32,840 nucleotides of DNA from Anaerolineae bacterium (lineage in GTDB: Bacteria; Chloroflexota; Anaerolineae; Aggregatilineales; Phototrophicaceae), in the NCBI GenBank assembly GCA_019912965.1, contig JAIOHM010000106.1, positions 1 to 32,840 on the forward strand, written 5' to 3'. Below are positions 14,189-21,877 of the stretch, piece after piece; position 1 is the first letter of the stretch; the number at the start of each line of letters is the position of its first letter. A program made the translations under genes and the position numbers. The notes beneath the pieces were generated by a model. It did no database searches. It was not told the origin of the DNA and saw only the letters and a list, made by a program, of their open reading frames with translations.

Positions 14189-16243
14189 CTAGCTCCCCAA
14201 CCCTAGCAGCCCCAGAAGCAGCCGTCCCAGCAGATCACGGTTGTCAATTTGCGGTTCTTCGCTTCCGGGCAGCGGTTGGCTGAAATCCGGGGTTGGGCCG
14301 AAGTCAATCGCTGGTGGGGCAGGATTGACCTGCACCGTGTAGATTTCCTCAATTGTCTTCGGCTGATTCAAATCGTCGGTGTAATTCAGTGTGACGGTGA
14401 TAGTTGCTTCGCCCTCGGCTGAAGGGATGACGGTTGCATTCAGTGTGGTGCTGTCATCGTTTCGCACCGGGCCAAGATAAGTTTCTGCCCCATCCAGTAC
14501 CTCAGCATTTTCGGTGGTGATGACTGCGTTGGTGAAGTTGACGATTTTGCGTCCACGATTAGCAATCTCCAGCGACACCGTAATGCTGTCCCCCAGATTG
14601 ACGCTTTCGGGTACGGGCGCAGACTGTGTAATCCGAATCTGCGGCGGAACGAGTACCACCAGACTGGCGCTCAATTTCGTCTGTGCTGATGAACCATCTG
14701 GTCGGCTGTAGATCAGCGTGATGGGCAGGCCGAATACACCGCTGTCTACCGAACCGCTGACGATGAATTCCTGATTGAGCGTAATGCCCTCGCCGTCAGC
14801 TTCAACATTGCCGATGAACTGCGTCCCGCCAGAGCCAAGCGGAGCAAATGTAGTGCTGGGGGTAACGCTGGTGCTTGAACCTGCTCCCGGCGTCGGATCA
14901 GCACCGGACGACTCCACTGAACCAAAGGTGACGCTTAATCCGGTCGCGGTCGCATCCCCAATATTTTTGAGGGTGATTTCCAGTGTGAACCGCTGCCCCG
15001 GTTGCAGATAATCAAACCCCGTACTGTAGGAATCCAGATTCATGATCGGGGCAGGCACGGTGATTTTGGCAATGTCCAGCGTCATGCTGCCGTTGATGTT
15101 CTTATTCTCGCCAGTTTGCAGATAATTGATTGAAATCGACTGCGATTGTGGCCCGGATTTGGCGCTGCCGCTGACGATCAACGGCATATCCACGCTGGCA
15201 CTTCCACCTGCTGGAATATCCCCCACCGGGAAACTGTTGCCCTGTGGCCCGGCCAGCAAAATACCATCCGCTGCCACCGTCACCAGCACTTGTTGAGCCA
15301 TGTCATTACCAGTATTGGTCAGCAGCACCGTGATCGTGACGGGTTCGCCCGGAATCGCTGGATTGGGGTTGACCAGATAACGGGAGAGCGTAACTTGCGA
15401 AGCTACTGCTACCGTTTCAACTTCGACCGTCAGTGCCCCTTTGCTGCTGTAAACCTGTCCGCTGAAATCGCTGTAAGCGAAAGTGATGCCGACGGGCTGT
15501 GCTCCACCTGTGGTATCGCTGGCTGCTGTCGTCGAGATATTGAACGTAAAACTGCCGCCCACGCCAATATCGGGCAGAATGACGCTGGCCTGCCCGCCTG
15601 ATGCGATAAATTTACCACCGGGGTCAATTGACACCGAAACGCGCTGGGCAACCCGGCTGCCCTGATTAACGACTTCCACTGAAAAACTGACCGTATCGCC
15701 CGGTTTAATCTTGGATGGGCTGGCGGTGAAACTGCGTACCAGCAGATTGGGCGTACCCGGAATATCAGTGGGTGGTGGCGCGGCTGTTGGCTGGATAGTG
15801 GGCTGCGGCGCAGTGGTTGGCGGTGGCAAAGCCCGAATTTCAAATGAGCTGGTAACCGGGGTAGGACACAATGGATTCGCGGTATCTTTTACCTCGACAA
15901 TGTACTGACCAACCGCTAAATCACCGGGAATAGCCGCCTGAATTCTCGTGCTGTCGATAAATGCGGATGCCAGAACCGGGTCTACTCCCAGCAGACGCAC
16001 CTGAGTCGTCGCCGTGAAGTTAGAACCACTGACATTCAAAATCGCAGTTTGCCCCACGAACACAAAGGCTGGCGAGGTCGTTATTGCAGTGATGCACGCT
16101 TGCAACGGCTGCACAACGGGTTCTTCAGTGGCATCTTGGGCAGTAGTATTCCACAAACCGATTGAACCTAACCCGATCGACAGCAAGAGGGTAAGGCGCA
16201 GCGCGTGGGACAGAGTATTACGGAGCATCAGTTTCTTCTGCAT
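14189..16243 (-). CDS. Secreted CARDB/COG1361 multi-domain protein of the ABC operon
   Basis: A 684-residue exported protein. Start ATG 16243 follows GAGGAAG and overlaps the end of the ATPase gene by 26 bases. The signal peptide runs to about residue 37 (ALRLTLLLSIGLGSIGLWNTTAQDA). A TIG/IPT-like domain occupies about 45-130 (ITTSPAFVFVGQTAILNVSGSNF), a Pro/Thr linker about 135-165, and four CARDB-like beta-sandwich domains follow, each opening with PGDTVSFSVEVVNQGS-type motifs (PGEPVTITVLLTNTGND, PGQRFTLEITLKNIGDA, LGDSITVSLEIANRGR). The tail ends in hydrophobic LLGRLLLGLLGLGS. It is probably the extracellular adaptor or substrate-facing component of the MacB-like transporter. Confidence 0.8.
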   Translation of the reverse strand: MQKKLMLRNTLSHALRLTLLLSIGLGSIGLWNTTAQDATEEPVVQPLQACITAITTSPAFVFVGQTAILNVSGSNFTATTQVRLLGVDPVLASAFIDSTRIQAAIPGDLAVGQYIVEVKDTANPLCPTPVTSSFEIRALPPPTTAPQPTIQPTAAPPPTDIPGTPNLLVRSFTASPSKIKPGDTVSFSVEVVNQGSRVAQRVSVSIDPGGKFIASGGQASVILPDIGVGGSFTFNISTTAASDTTGGAQPVGITFAYSDFSGQVYSSKGALTVEVETVAVASQVTLSRYLVNPNPAIPGEPVTITVLLTNTGNDMAQQVLVTVAADGILLAGPQGNSFPVGDIPAGGSASVDMPLIVSGSAKSGPQSQSISINYLQTGENKNINGSMTLDIAKITVPAPIMNLDSYSTGFDYLQPGQRFTLEITLKNIGDATATGLSVTFGSVESSGADPTPGAGSSTSVTPSTTFAPLGSGGTQFIGNVEADGEGITLNQEFIVSGSVDSGVFGLPITLIYSRPDGSSAQTKLSASLVVLVPPQIRITQSAPVPESVNLGDSITVSLEIANRGRKIVNFTNAVITTENAEVLDGAETYLGPVRNDDSTTLNATVIPSAEGEATITVTLNYTDDLNQPKTIEEIYTVQVNPAPPAIDFGPTPDFSQPLPGSEEPQIDNRDLLGRLLLGLLGLGS

Positions 16244-17021
16244 AATCTTCCTCGTCTGCCTCAATCGCGGGCAGGGGTTCAACTGTAATTGCGTGCCGTC
16301 CATTGGCTTTGGAATCGTGCGTGAGACGGTCTTCGATAATCTCGCCATCTTTAAGCATCAGCATTCGGTCAGCATAACTGGCAACCACCGGATCATGGGT
16401 GACGACGATCACCGTTTTACCCTGTTTGCTGCACAGCCACCGAAGCATTTTCATAACGGTTGTGCCGGTTTTGCTGTCCAGCGCGCCCGTAGGTTCGTCG
16501 GCCATAATAATCGGTGGATCATTGAACAGCGCCCGCGCGATAGCCACCCGTTGTTGCTGTCCGCCGGATAGCTGTGATGGGCGATGATCGGTGCGATCTT
16601 CCATACCCAATGCTGCCAGCAGTTTGAATGCCCGTTTTTCGCGGACATCGCGCTCCATCCCGGCGAAGATGCCCGGAAGAGAGACATTTTCGAGCGCGGT
16701 CATGGTCGGTACAAGATGAAACGCCTGAAAGATGAAGCCGATGGTATCCCGCCGGAAGCGTGCCAGATCCTCGCCTGAAAGGGTATCAATGGGCTGCCCG
16801 GAAACTTCAATATGTCCGGCAGTAGGACGATCCAAACCACCAAGCATGTATAACAGTGTGCTTTTGCCCGACCCGCTTGGCCCCATCACGGCGACGAACT
16901 GCCCCTGTGGGATGTCCAGATCGACATGATACAAAGCCTGCACCCACTGGTCGCCAAGCTGGAAACTTTTATCCAGCCCGCGCCCGACAATCATGGCGTG
17001 TTTTCCGTTATGGTCAGACAT
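16218..17021 (-). CDS. ABC transporter ATP-binding protein (MacB/LolD type)
   Basis: A 267-residue ATPase with every motif intact: Walker A GPSGSGKS (47-54), Q-loop Gln99 in IGFIFQAF, signature LSGGQQQR (151-158), Walker B IIMADEP (171-177) and H-loop His209 in VVTHD. The DEPTGALDSKTG stretch is typical of the o228/MacB/LolD group, which works with FtsX-type permeases. The C terminus is longer than usual, with an acidic tail of about 30 residues. GGAAG is very close to ATG 17021, so a start at the ATG 16994 is possible. The gene begins 23 bases after the Yip1-like gene and overlaps the CARDB gene, implying translational coupling. Confidence 0.95.
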   Translation of the reverse strand: MSDHNGKHAMIVGRGLDKSFQLGDQWVQALYHVDLDIPQGQFVAVMGPSGSGKSTLLYMLGGLDRPTAGHIEVSGQPIDTLSGEDLARFRRDTIGFIFQAFHLVPTMTALENVSLPGIFAGMERDVREKRAFKLLAALGMEDRTDHRPSQLSGGQQQRVAIARALFNDPPIIMADEPTGALDSKTGTTVMKMLRWLCSKQGKTVIVVTHDPVVASYADRMLMLKDGEIIEDRLTHDSKANGRHAITVEPLPAIEADEEDYAEETDAP

Positions 17022-17044
17022 CTTCCAATAAGCCTCATCCTGAT

Positions 17045-18217
17045 TTACGGATCCGATGGTGCGGGTGTAACCCCGACCTCCGGTGTTGCCTCGGCTGTAA
17101 CATCTTCAAACGATGGGCCGAGGATAAAAGTTTCGTCATTTTGGGCAGCTTCGCCTGTTGTTTCAGCCCCCGGTTCAACCGTCTGCTCCGGTTGGGTATC
17201 TGGAGCCGATTCAGTGGGTGGTGGTTCATTCAGGAACTGCAATTCAGGCGGCAGGGTGCTGTCCGGCATAACCGGTGGTAAATCGGATGAAGGGTCGCCC
17301 AGCCCCAGATCAAACGGCACTTCGCCGCCATCCCCGGTATTGCTCAATGGATCGCCTGAAATCGTAGATTCCGGTGCGGCCACTGCTCCTGTGATGACTG
17401 GCGCGACGACCGTCACAACCGCCCATGCGACCACCACGATCAGCACCGCCCAGCGTTTGCCCTGCAAAGCATTCCTCCCGCCCACATAAATCAGCACCAG
17501 ACCCCACAACCAGAAAATCGTCAACTGAGTGGTCAGCGAAAGCACCAGACTTTTCAGGAAAGTCGGCAGTGTTTCATAGCCGTCCCAATATTGGAGCAGG
17601 CCGGAAATACCTGGTTCGCGCAGCGGGCCGTTCCCGGCAAAATAGACCAGTTGCAAGCCAGCCATCACGGCGATGGGCACGGTTGTCCAGATGGCGACTT
17701 GCAGATTTTGCCCGAAGCTCGGCATCTGCCCGTTAAATAATGAAACCTCACACAGCAGCACCGCCAGTACAACCCATCCAACCAGAATGCCCGCCCCATT
17801 GATGAGCGCGGTCGTCAGGTTGTCAGAGATGTCGCCAGAACTGGTTGTACCACCGCCCCCAATATCAGTCGGTATGTCGCCAAAATTGGCAGATGGCCCG
17901 CCAAATGGCCCACCGCTGATTCCACCACCTAGATCACCGCCGGATGGTGTACCAAAATCAATGGGTGGAGTGGTGACGCTGCTCCCGCCGCCATTTTTCA
18001 GCCCTTCTTGCCGGACGGCACTCATACCTGTCAGTGCCAGAATCAGAACAGCCACCCACAACCATTGGCGTGTATCGGCCATGGGGGGCAGGGTGCGGAA
18101 GAAATACCCCGGTTGGAGTATCGACGTTGAAACTTGTGAAACCAATCCGCGAGGTCGTCCGCGGGGTGCGAGCCGCGTATCACCACGATTGGCTGGTTGG
18201 ATTTGCCTGTTGCTCAT
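17045..18217 (-). CDS. Yip1-like membrane protein with disordered loops
   Basis: A 390-residue protein. Residues about 22-55 contain LVSQVSTSILQPGYFFRTLPPMADTRQW, resembling the start of bacterial Yip1-domain proteins, before TM1. A long Gly/Ser/Pro-rich loop (about 78-130) separates TM1 from four more TM segments (about 135-285). The last 105 residues are Pro/Glu/Thr-rich and probably disordered. It is first in the four-gene ABC operon. The start ATG 18217 has only a weak ribosome binding site. Its job may be membrane organisation of the transporter; this is inference from position. Confidence 0.65.
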   Translation of the reverse strand: MSNRQIQPANRGDTRLAPRGRPRGLVSQVSTSILQPGYFFRTLPPMADTRQWLWVAVLILALTGMSAVRQEGLKNGGGSSVTTPPIDFGTPSGGDLGGGISGGPFGGPSANFGDIPTDIGGGGTTSSGDISDNLTTALINGAGILVGWVVLAVLLCEVSLFNGQMPSFGQNLQVAIWTTVPIAVMAGLQLVYFAGNGPLREPGISGLLQYWDGYETLPTFLKSLVLSLTTQLTIFWLWGLVLIYVGGRNALQGKRWAVLIVVVAWAVVTVVAPVITGAVAAPESTISGDPLSNTGDGGEVPFDLGLGDPSSDLPPVMPDSTLPPELQFLNEPPPTESAPDTQPEQTVEPGAETTGEAAQNDETFILGPSFEDVTAEATPEVGVTPAPSDP

Positions 18218-18241
18218 CGATTGCGTTGTCGCTCACCTTTG

Positions 18242-18269
18242 CGTATAGCCCTCAGCAATGAGTGGGCAA
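18242..18269 (-). promoter_or_regulatory. Candidate promoter of the ABC/CARDB operon
   Basis: On the minus strand, TTGCCC (18264-18269), a 16-base spacer and TATACG (18242-18247); each hexamer matches consensus at four of six bases. It is 25 bases before the first start codon of the operon. Confidence 0.35.
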
Positions 18270-18376
18270 AAAGTCTTGAATGCCGTTATTTCAGTCATCA
18301 TACTCTGAACTGTGTCCCGACACACTAGGCCAGTTGGCGGAGTCGACCCCCAACTTTGAGTGGATTCCCACTATGT

Positions 18377-18388
18377 AAAGACGTTTAA
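18377..18388. promoter_or_regulatory. Distal operator-like site upstream of pgmB
   Basis: AAAGACGTTTAA (the other strand reads TTAAACGTCTTT) matches TTAAACGTTTAA at nine of twelve positions, including the central ACGT. It lies about 150 bases upstream of the -10 proximal site, a distance that would permit looping by a LacI tetramer. It is weaker than the other sites. Confidence 0.35.
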
Positions 18389-18501
18389 AACAGGACTTCA
18401 GTTCCAGTCGGTCTATTATCTTGTGTGACTCTAGGACTGTCAACAACGGTTAGCCTACGGTTTACAAATCATATTGCAGCCTTTAAGCTGTCAAATTAGG
18501 C

Positions 18502-18540
18502 TTGCGTTGCGCCAAACAGATCGTATATTTAAACCTTTAA
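18502..18540 (+). promoter_or_regulatory. pgmB promoter with LacI-type operator at the -10
   Basis: -35 TTGCGT (18502-18507, weak), a 16-base spacer, -10 TATATT (18524-18529, five of six), and immediately TTAAACCTTTAA (18529-18540). The junction TATATTTAAACCTTTAAG is almost the same as CATATTAAACGTTTAAG in front of the GH65 gene. The central CC instead of CG is the only operator difference. It probably gives sugar-dependent repression by the LacI regulator at 21878-22906. Confidence 0.6.
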
Positions 18541-18567
18541 GTAGAGCATCTTGTGGGAGGAACAACC

Positions 18568-19218
18568 ATGACCATTAAAGCGTTTATCTTCGATCTGGAT
18601 GGTGTGATTACCGATACGGCTGAGTTTCATTTTCGGTCGTGGAAACAGTTAGCAGAGGAGGAAGGCATCGCCTTCACGCGCGAGGATAATGAACAACTGC
18701 GCGGCGTTTCGCGGCGCGAAAGCCTGAACCGGATGCTCAAAGGCCGTCCGATTGACGAAGCAACCGCGCAGAATTGGATGACGCGCAAGAATGATTACTA
18801 CCGCGCCTATTTGCAGGAAATTACGCCGGAACATGTGCTGCCCGGTGTAGTCACCTTTCTGGATAGCGCGGCCTCAGCAGGCATCAAATTGGGCTTAGGC
18901 TCAGCCAGCAAGAACGCCCGCGATGTATTGGAACGCCTGAATTTGATCGACCGTTTCGACGCGATTGGCGACGGCTTCAGTGTAGTCAACACCAAACCAG
19001 CGCCGGATTTATTTATCTGGGTAGCCGGACGGTTGGGATTTCCCCCGAATGAAGGGGTGGTGTTTGAGGACGCCGAAGCCGGAATTGACGCCGCGCTGGC
19101 GGGCGGATTTTATACCGTTGGCGTCGGACATTCCGTCATCACCCACGCCCATATGGTCAGCCCCGGCGGATTGGCCGATTTGACGGTAGAAGGCGTGCTG
19201 GCGAAGTTGAATAAGTAG
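18568..19218 (+). CDS. pgmB: Beta-phosphoglucomutase (HAD family)
   Basis: A 216-residue HAD phosphatase-fold mutase converting beta-glucose-1-phosphate to glucose-6-phosphate. Seen: nucleophile Asp9 and acid/base Asp11 in FDLDGVITDT, cap-domain GVSRRESLNRML (substrate-binding Arg), motif II LGSASKNA, Lys in NTKPAPDLF, and motif IV FEDAEAGIDAA. All match beta-PGM rather than a generic phosphatase. Start ATG 18568 follows GGGAGG with a 7-base gap; a GTG at 18553 would lie before that site. It is the natural partner of the GH65 phosphorylase 9 kb away, which releases beta-glucose-1-phosphate. Upstream operator-like sites match those of the GH65 gene. Confidence 0.92.
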   Translation: MTIKAFIFDLDGVITDTAEFHFRSWKQLAEEEGIAFTREDNEQLRGVSRRESLNRMLKGRPIDEATAQNWMTRKNDYYRAYLQEITPEHVLPGVVTFLDSAASAGIKLGLGSASKNARDVLERLNLIDRFDAIGDGFSVVNTKPAPDLFIWVAGRLGFPPNEGVVFEDAEAGIDAALAGGFYTVGVGHSVITHAHMVSPGGLADLTVEGVLAKLNK

Positions 19219-19287
19219 GCGGTTCACTGGCTGATTTAGGCGTTTTGGATTATGGTTGAGCTACGCTGTCACCACCGGGAGTCATCT

Positions 19288-20124
19288 ATGCAGTTCACCG
19301 AAAGCAACCCGCCGTTAACGCCACTGCTGCGCATCATGACTTTTATCGAAGTCATCGTGTTGGCTGCCGCCGGAATCGGGTTATTCCTCCTGCCGGATAT
19401 CGCCGCCACTTTATGGCCGTGGGAACTCACACCGTTTAACACCCGTTTTCTGGGCGCGATTTATCTGTCAGCGATGGTCGCTGTTGGGGTGATGTTCCGA
19501 GGGGGGCGTTGGTATCCGGCGCGGCCTGTCGTCTGGACGATTTTCTCATTCACGGCTGTGGTGCTGGTCGTATCCATCCTGAACACCCATCTTTTTGATT
19601 TCAGCCGATGGGGTACATGGCTGTGGTTTCTGCTGTATATCGCCTTGCCCGTTAACTCTGCCTATCATCTCTGGCTCTATCGCCGTGTGCCGACCAATAT
19701 CTTGCGGCCAACTTCATCCGCGCTGCGTTATACGCTGCTGATTTTCGGCGGCGCTTTGGGATTGTACGGGGTGGGGTTGCTGGTCGCGCCGTTGACTTTT
19801 ACATCATTTTGGCCGTGGGCGCTGGATGAATTTCATGCCCAGCTATACAGCGCGACTTTCTTCAGCGGAGCATTCGGGTTAATCACCATTTCGCGGGCGA
19901 CAACTGCGGGCGAATTGGCGGGTGCCGGGGTGACGCAGGGCTTATTAGGCGTATTGGCGTTGGTCGGTCTGCTCATCGTCAACGCGCAGGTTAATCGGGT
20001 GAATTGGTCGTATGCCACGACATGGTTATGGGTGGGGATGTTCGCGGCGATGGCTTTGACCAGCCTGATATTGCTGGTTGCCGCGCGGCGCTGGAATCAG
20101 AATGAGGCGAAGGTGCAATCATGA
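19288..20124 (+). CDS. Membrane protein with internal duplication
   Basis: A 278-residue integral membrane protein with about eight TM segments arranged as two homologous halves. GIGLFLLPDIAATLWPWELTPFNTRFLGAIYLSA in the first half aligns with GVGLLVAPLTFTSFWPWALDEFHAQLYSATFFSG in the second; WPW followed by an aromatic/basic stretch is the shared hallmark. Start ATG 19288 has GGGAG 6 bases upstream; an ATG at 19252 is less likely. The stop overlaps the next start (ATGA), so the two proteins are translationally coupled and may form a complex. I do not recognise the family. It follows pgmB by 69 bases but has no obvious metabolic link to it. Confidence 0.7.
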   Translation: MQFTESNPPLTPLLRIMTFIEVIVLAAAGIGLFLLPDIAATLWPWELTPFNTRFLGAIYLSAMVAVGVMFRGGRWYPARPVVWTIFSFTAVVLVVSILNTHLFDFSRWGTWLWFLLYIALPVNSAYHLWLYRRVPTNILRPTSSALRYTLLIFGGALGLYGVGLLVAPLTFTSFWPWALDEFHAQLYSATFFSGAFGLITISRATTAGELAGAGVTQGLLGVLALVGLLIVNAQVNRVNWSYATTWLWVGMFAAMALTSLILLVAARRWNQNEAKVQS

Positions 20125-20555
20125 TTGTTCGCTACTTTGCATTGGTGATGGGCATTTTGTTTGTGTTAGCCGGAGTAGGCGGATTTGTCCCCTTTGTGAC
20201 GCCGCCCCCGCCGCCGGATTTTCCGCCGCTGATCATCGATACAAGTTATGGCTTACTGCTGGGATTATTTCCCGTAAACCTTGTCCATAACCTGATTCAT
20301 TTTTCGTGGGGTGTTTGGGGGATTTGGGCATGGCGGCGCTATGCCACCGCGCGGCTGTACGCCCGGATACTCGCACCTGTGCTGGCGATCTTTGCCCTGC
20401 TGGGATTGTTTTCTAGCCTATACACCACCTTTGGGCTGCTGCCATTATTCGGGCACGATATTTGGTTGCATGGACTAGAAGCCCTGATGGCCGGGTATTT
20501 GGGGTACTTTTACCGCCTGCCGAAGCACGAGGTCGCCTTAGCTTCACAGGGCTAA
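20121..20555 (+). CDS. DUF4383-like small membrane protein
   Basis: A 144-residue protein with four TM segments. MIVRYFALVMGILFVLAGVGGFVPF, the Pro-rich loop TPPPPPDFPP, and LLLGLFPVNLVHNLIHFSWGVWGIWAWRRYATARLYARI match the DUF4383 pattern, in which FPVNxxHNxxH is conserved. Function is unknown. Its ATG overlaps the stop of the preceding membrane protein gene (20121-20124), indicating coupled translation. Confidence 0.75.
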   Translation: MIVRYFALVMGILFVLAGVGGFVPFVTPPPPPDFPPLIIDTSYGLLLGLFPVNLVHNLIHFSWGVWGIWAWRRYATARLYARILAPVLAIFALLGLFSSLYTTFGLLPLFGHDIWLHGLEALMAGYLGYFYRLPKHEVALASQG

Positions 20556-20664
20556 TACAGCGGCAAGATAAAATTTAGTGAGTAGACATACGGGCAGGTT
20601 CACACTGGCAGCATGAGCGAAACGATAATGATGTTCATAGCCTCCCTGTGGAAGATGATTTTCG

Positions 20665-20698
20665 TAGGGGCAGACTAAGCGCAGCGCATGTCTGCCCG
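20665..20698. repeat. Dispersed hairpin repeat, copy B
   Basis: GTAGGGGCAGAC, loop TAAGCGCAGCGCAT, GTCTGCCC. The stem GGGCAGAC/GTCTGCCC carries an A-T pair where copy C (24361) has a G-C pair, a compensatory change that keeps pairing. It sits just after the stop codon of the DUF4188 gene and 110 bases after the DUF4383 gene, so it could also act as a convergent terminator. No T tract follows. Confidence 0.75.
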
Positions 20699-20704
20699 CA
20701 TCGT

Positions 20705-21208
20705 TCACGGGTTATTCACGGGTTCATTCATGTCCCCATCTTTGTGATTGAGTTTCCCCAATCGCCCGCGTGCGGATGACCACCTGCCGCGCGCGGGATG
20801 CAAGGGGGCGAAGCGGCTTAACCCCTTTTTGCGCGACATATTATCATAAATGCCTTCGATGCCGTGCTGCTGGGTGTAAATCTCGTGCCATAACCCGATG
20901 CCGCGCGGTTGATGCAGAAAGCTTTCCCACCACTCCCGGTGCGGAAGTATCCGTGACCATGCTTCCATCGCCTCGAAATTTCGCCAGTATTGCCGCATCC
21001 CGATCTGAAACGGAAACAGACCGAAAAGCATCAGTTCGTGCCGCAGCAGTCCATCAGGCCGTTGTCGTAAAGCCGCATCAATCGCGCGTCCCAATCGTAA
21101 CGTTGTCATCATGCCTTGCAAGGATTGAACCTCTAGGCCGAAGTAGATCACAACCAGATCGGGATAATCAGTGAGGTCAGCAGTGTTGCGATTGACTGGA
21201 GAATGCAT
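20705..21208 (-). CDS. DUF4188 family protein (monooxygenase-like fold)
   Basis: A 168-residue protein resembling DUF4188. An opening strand LVVIYFGLEVQSLQGMMTTLRLGRAI leads to the typical GLLRHELMLFGLFPFQIGMRQYWRNFEAMEAWSRILPHREWWESF. This family is related to dimeric alpha/beta-barrel haem or quinol monooxygenases, but no activity is established. Start ATG 21208 has AGGA just upstream; the frame stays open to 21268, but those residues would come from terminator/repeat DNA. The last 35 residues are basic and low in complexity (HPARGRWSSARGRLGKLNHKDGD) and may be a divergent tail. It is a lone gene, downstream of the MITE-like element on the same strand. Confidence 0.7.
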   Translation of the reverse strand: MHSPVNRNTADLTDYPDLVVIYFGLEVQSLQGMMTTLRLGRAIDAALRQRPDGLLRHELMLFGLFPFQIGMRQYWRNFEAMEAWSRILPHREWWESFLHQPRGIGLWHEIYTQQHGIEGIYDNMSRKKGLSRFAPLHPARGRWSSARGRLGKLNHKDGDMNEPVNNP

Positions 21209-21243
21209 GAATCCTGATTTCGATTCAAGGGAGGATAAGTCAA

Positions 21244-21280
21244 TAAAAACAACAGCCTGAGCAATCACCCAGGCTGTTTT
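21244..21280 (-). terminator. Stem-loop terminator
   Basis: Perfect 9-base arms AACAGCCTG (21251-21259) and CAGGCTGTT (21270-21278) with a 10-base loop. On the minus strand the stem is followed by GTTTTTATT. It would end transcripts coming from the small membrane gene at 21487-21825. The other arm merges into the MITE-like element that starts at 21276. Confidence 0.7.
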
Positions 21281-21409
21281 GTGTTAAGTGCCTATCCATA
21301 AACTACCGTACACAGTCACAAACAACTTGTTTTGCTCCCTTCCCCTGCGTGCGGGGGAAGGGTTGGGGTTAGGGGTAAACGGTCTACGGATAGATACTAA
21401 GCGCAAAAC
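21276..21409. mobile_element. MITE-like element with terminal inverted repeats around a palindromic core
   Basis: The left end (21276-21309) begins GTTTTGTGTTAAGTG and continues CCTATCCATAAAC; the right end (21379-21409), read on the other strand, begins GTTTTGCGCTTAGTA and continues TCTATCCGTAGAC. Both finish with CCGT. Mismatches are nearly all transitions, so an RNA copy could still pair through G-U. Inside is the palindrome CCCTTCCCC/GGGGAAGGG with tail TTGGGGTTAGGGG (21337-21376), related to the repeat at 869-900. No coding capacity. No clear target-site duplication was found. Confidence 0.55.
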
Positions 21410-21486
21410 CTGAATGTGGTTATGAGTCTATCCTATCCTGAGCCAGTTCCGCACCATTATCAACTGGAAAAGTATCATCTTCGAGA

Positions 21487-21825
21487 TCATCCCATCACCA
21501 AACGCAGGCCGACTATCAATAGGCCGATCACCGCCAACCCGCCGCAAACCATCGGAATCAGACGGGCGAACCGTTCCGGCAAAAAGATGTCCGCGATAAA
21601 ATCGTTGCCTGTCGCATCGCCTAACTGCCGCGCCACTTTAGTCAGCGGACACCGTGTACCATTCCCCACATAGACGATAATTTCCGCCAGGACGAGGATG
21701 ACTGCAATCACCAATCCGGTGCCGCCCACGTTGAACAAGCCGCTGTAGAGAATGTACAGGATCGCCGCACTCTCCACGATGAACACCAGCGTATGGAGCA
21801 GTTTAATCCAAAAAAGTGCTGACAT
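21487..21825 (-). CDS. Small membrane protein of unknown function
   Basis: A 112-residue protein with three TM segments: FWIKLLHTLVFIVESAAILYILYSGLF, GLVIAVILVLAEIIVYVG and ARLIPMVCGGLAVIGLLIVGLRLV. Between TM2 and TM3 is NGTRCPLTKVARQLGDATGNDFIADIFLPERF, a motif I have seen in uncharacterised bacterial proteins (NGxRCPLT...DIFLPxWF). The single Cys in RCPLT could be reactive. ATG 21825 follows GGAAGG; a GTG at 21837 is less likely. It is transcribed in the same direction as the LacI gene upstream (53 bases away) and may be co-transcribed with it. Confidence 0.75.
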   Translation of the reverse strand: MSALFWIKLLHTLVFIVESAAILYILYSGLFNVGGTGLVIAVILVLAEIIVYVGNGTRCPLTKVARQLGDATGNDFIADIFLPERFARLIPMVCGGLAVIGLLIVGLRLVMG

Positions 21826-21877
21826 AACACCTTCCACAGTCTATTGTCAACAGTTTAGCGCACCCGTGATGCTGCGG

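Larger units (their letters stand above)
18218..18567. other. Divergent promoter region between ABC operon and pgmB
   Basis: No gene is seen here. On the left is a possible minus-strand promoter (18242-18269). In the middle are a short palindrome TGTGTC-cc-GACACA (18311-18324) and a weak AGTTGG/CCAACT stem (18332-18356). On the right are two sites resembling the LacI-type operator (18377-18388, 18529-18540) and the pgmB -10 (18524-18529). Confidence 0.5.

Noticed and set aside
18332..18356. AGTTGG/CCAACT stem as a terminator or riboswitch
   Set aside because: Six base pairs with a 13-base spacer and no T tract or further structure; no known riboswitch core was seen upstream of pgmB.
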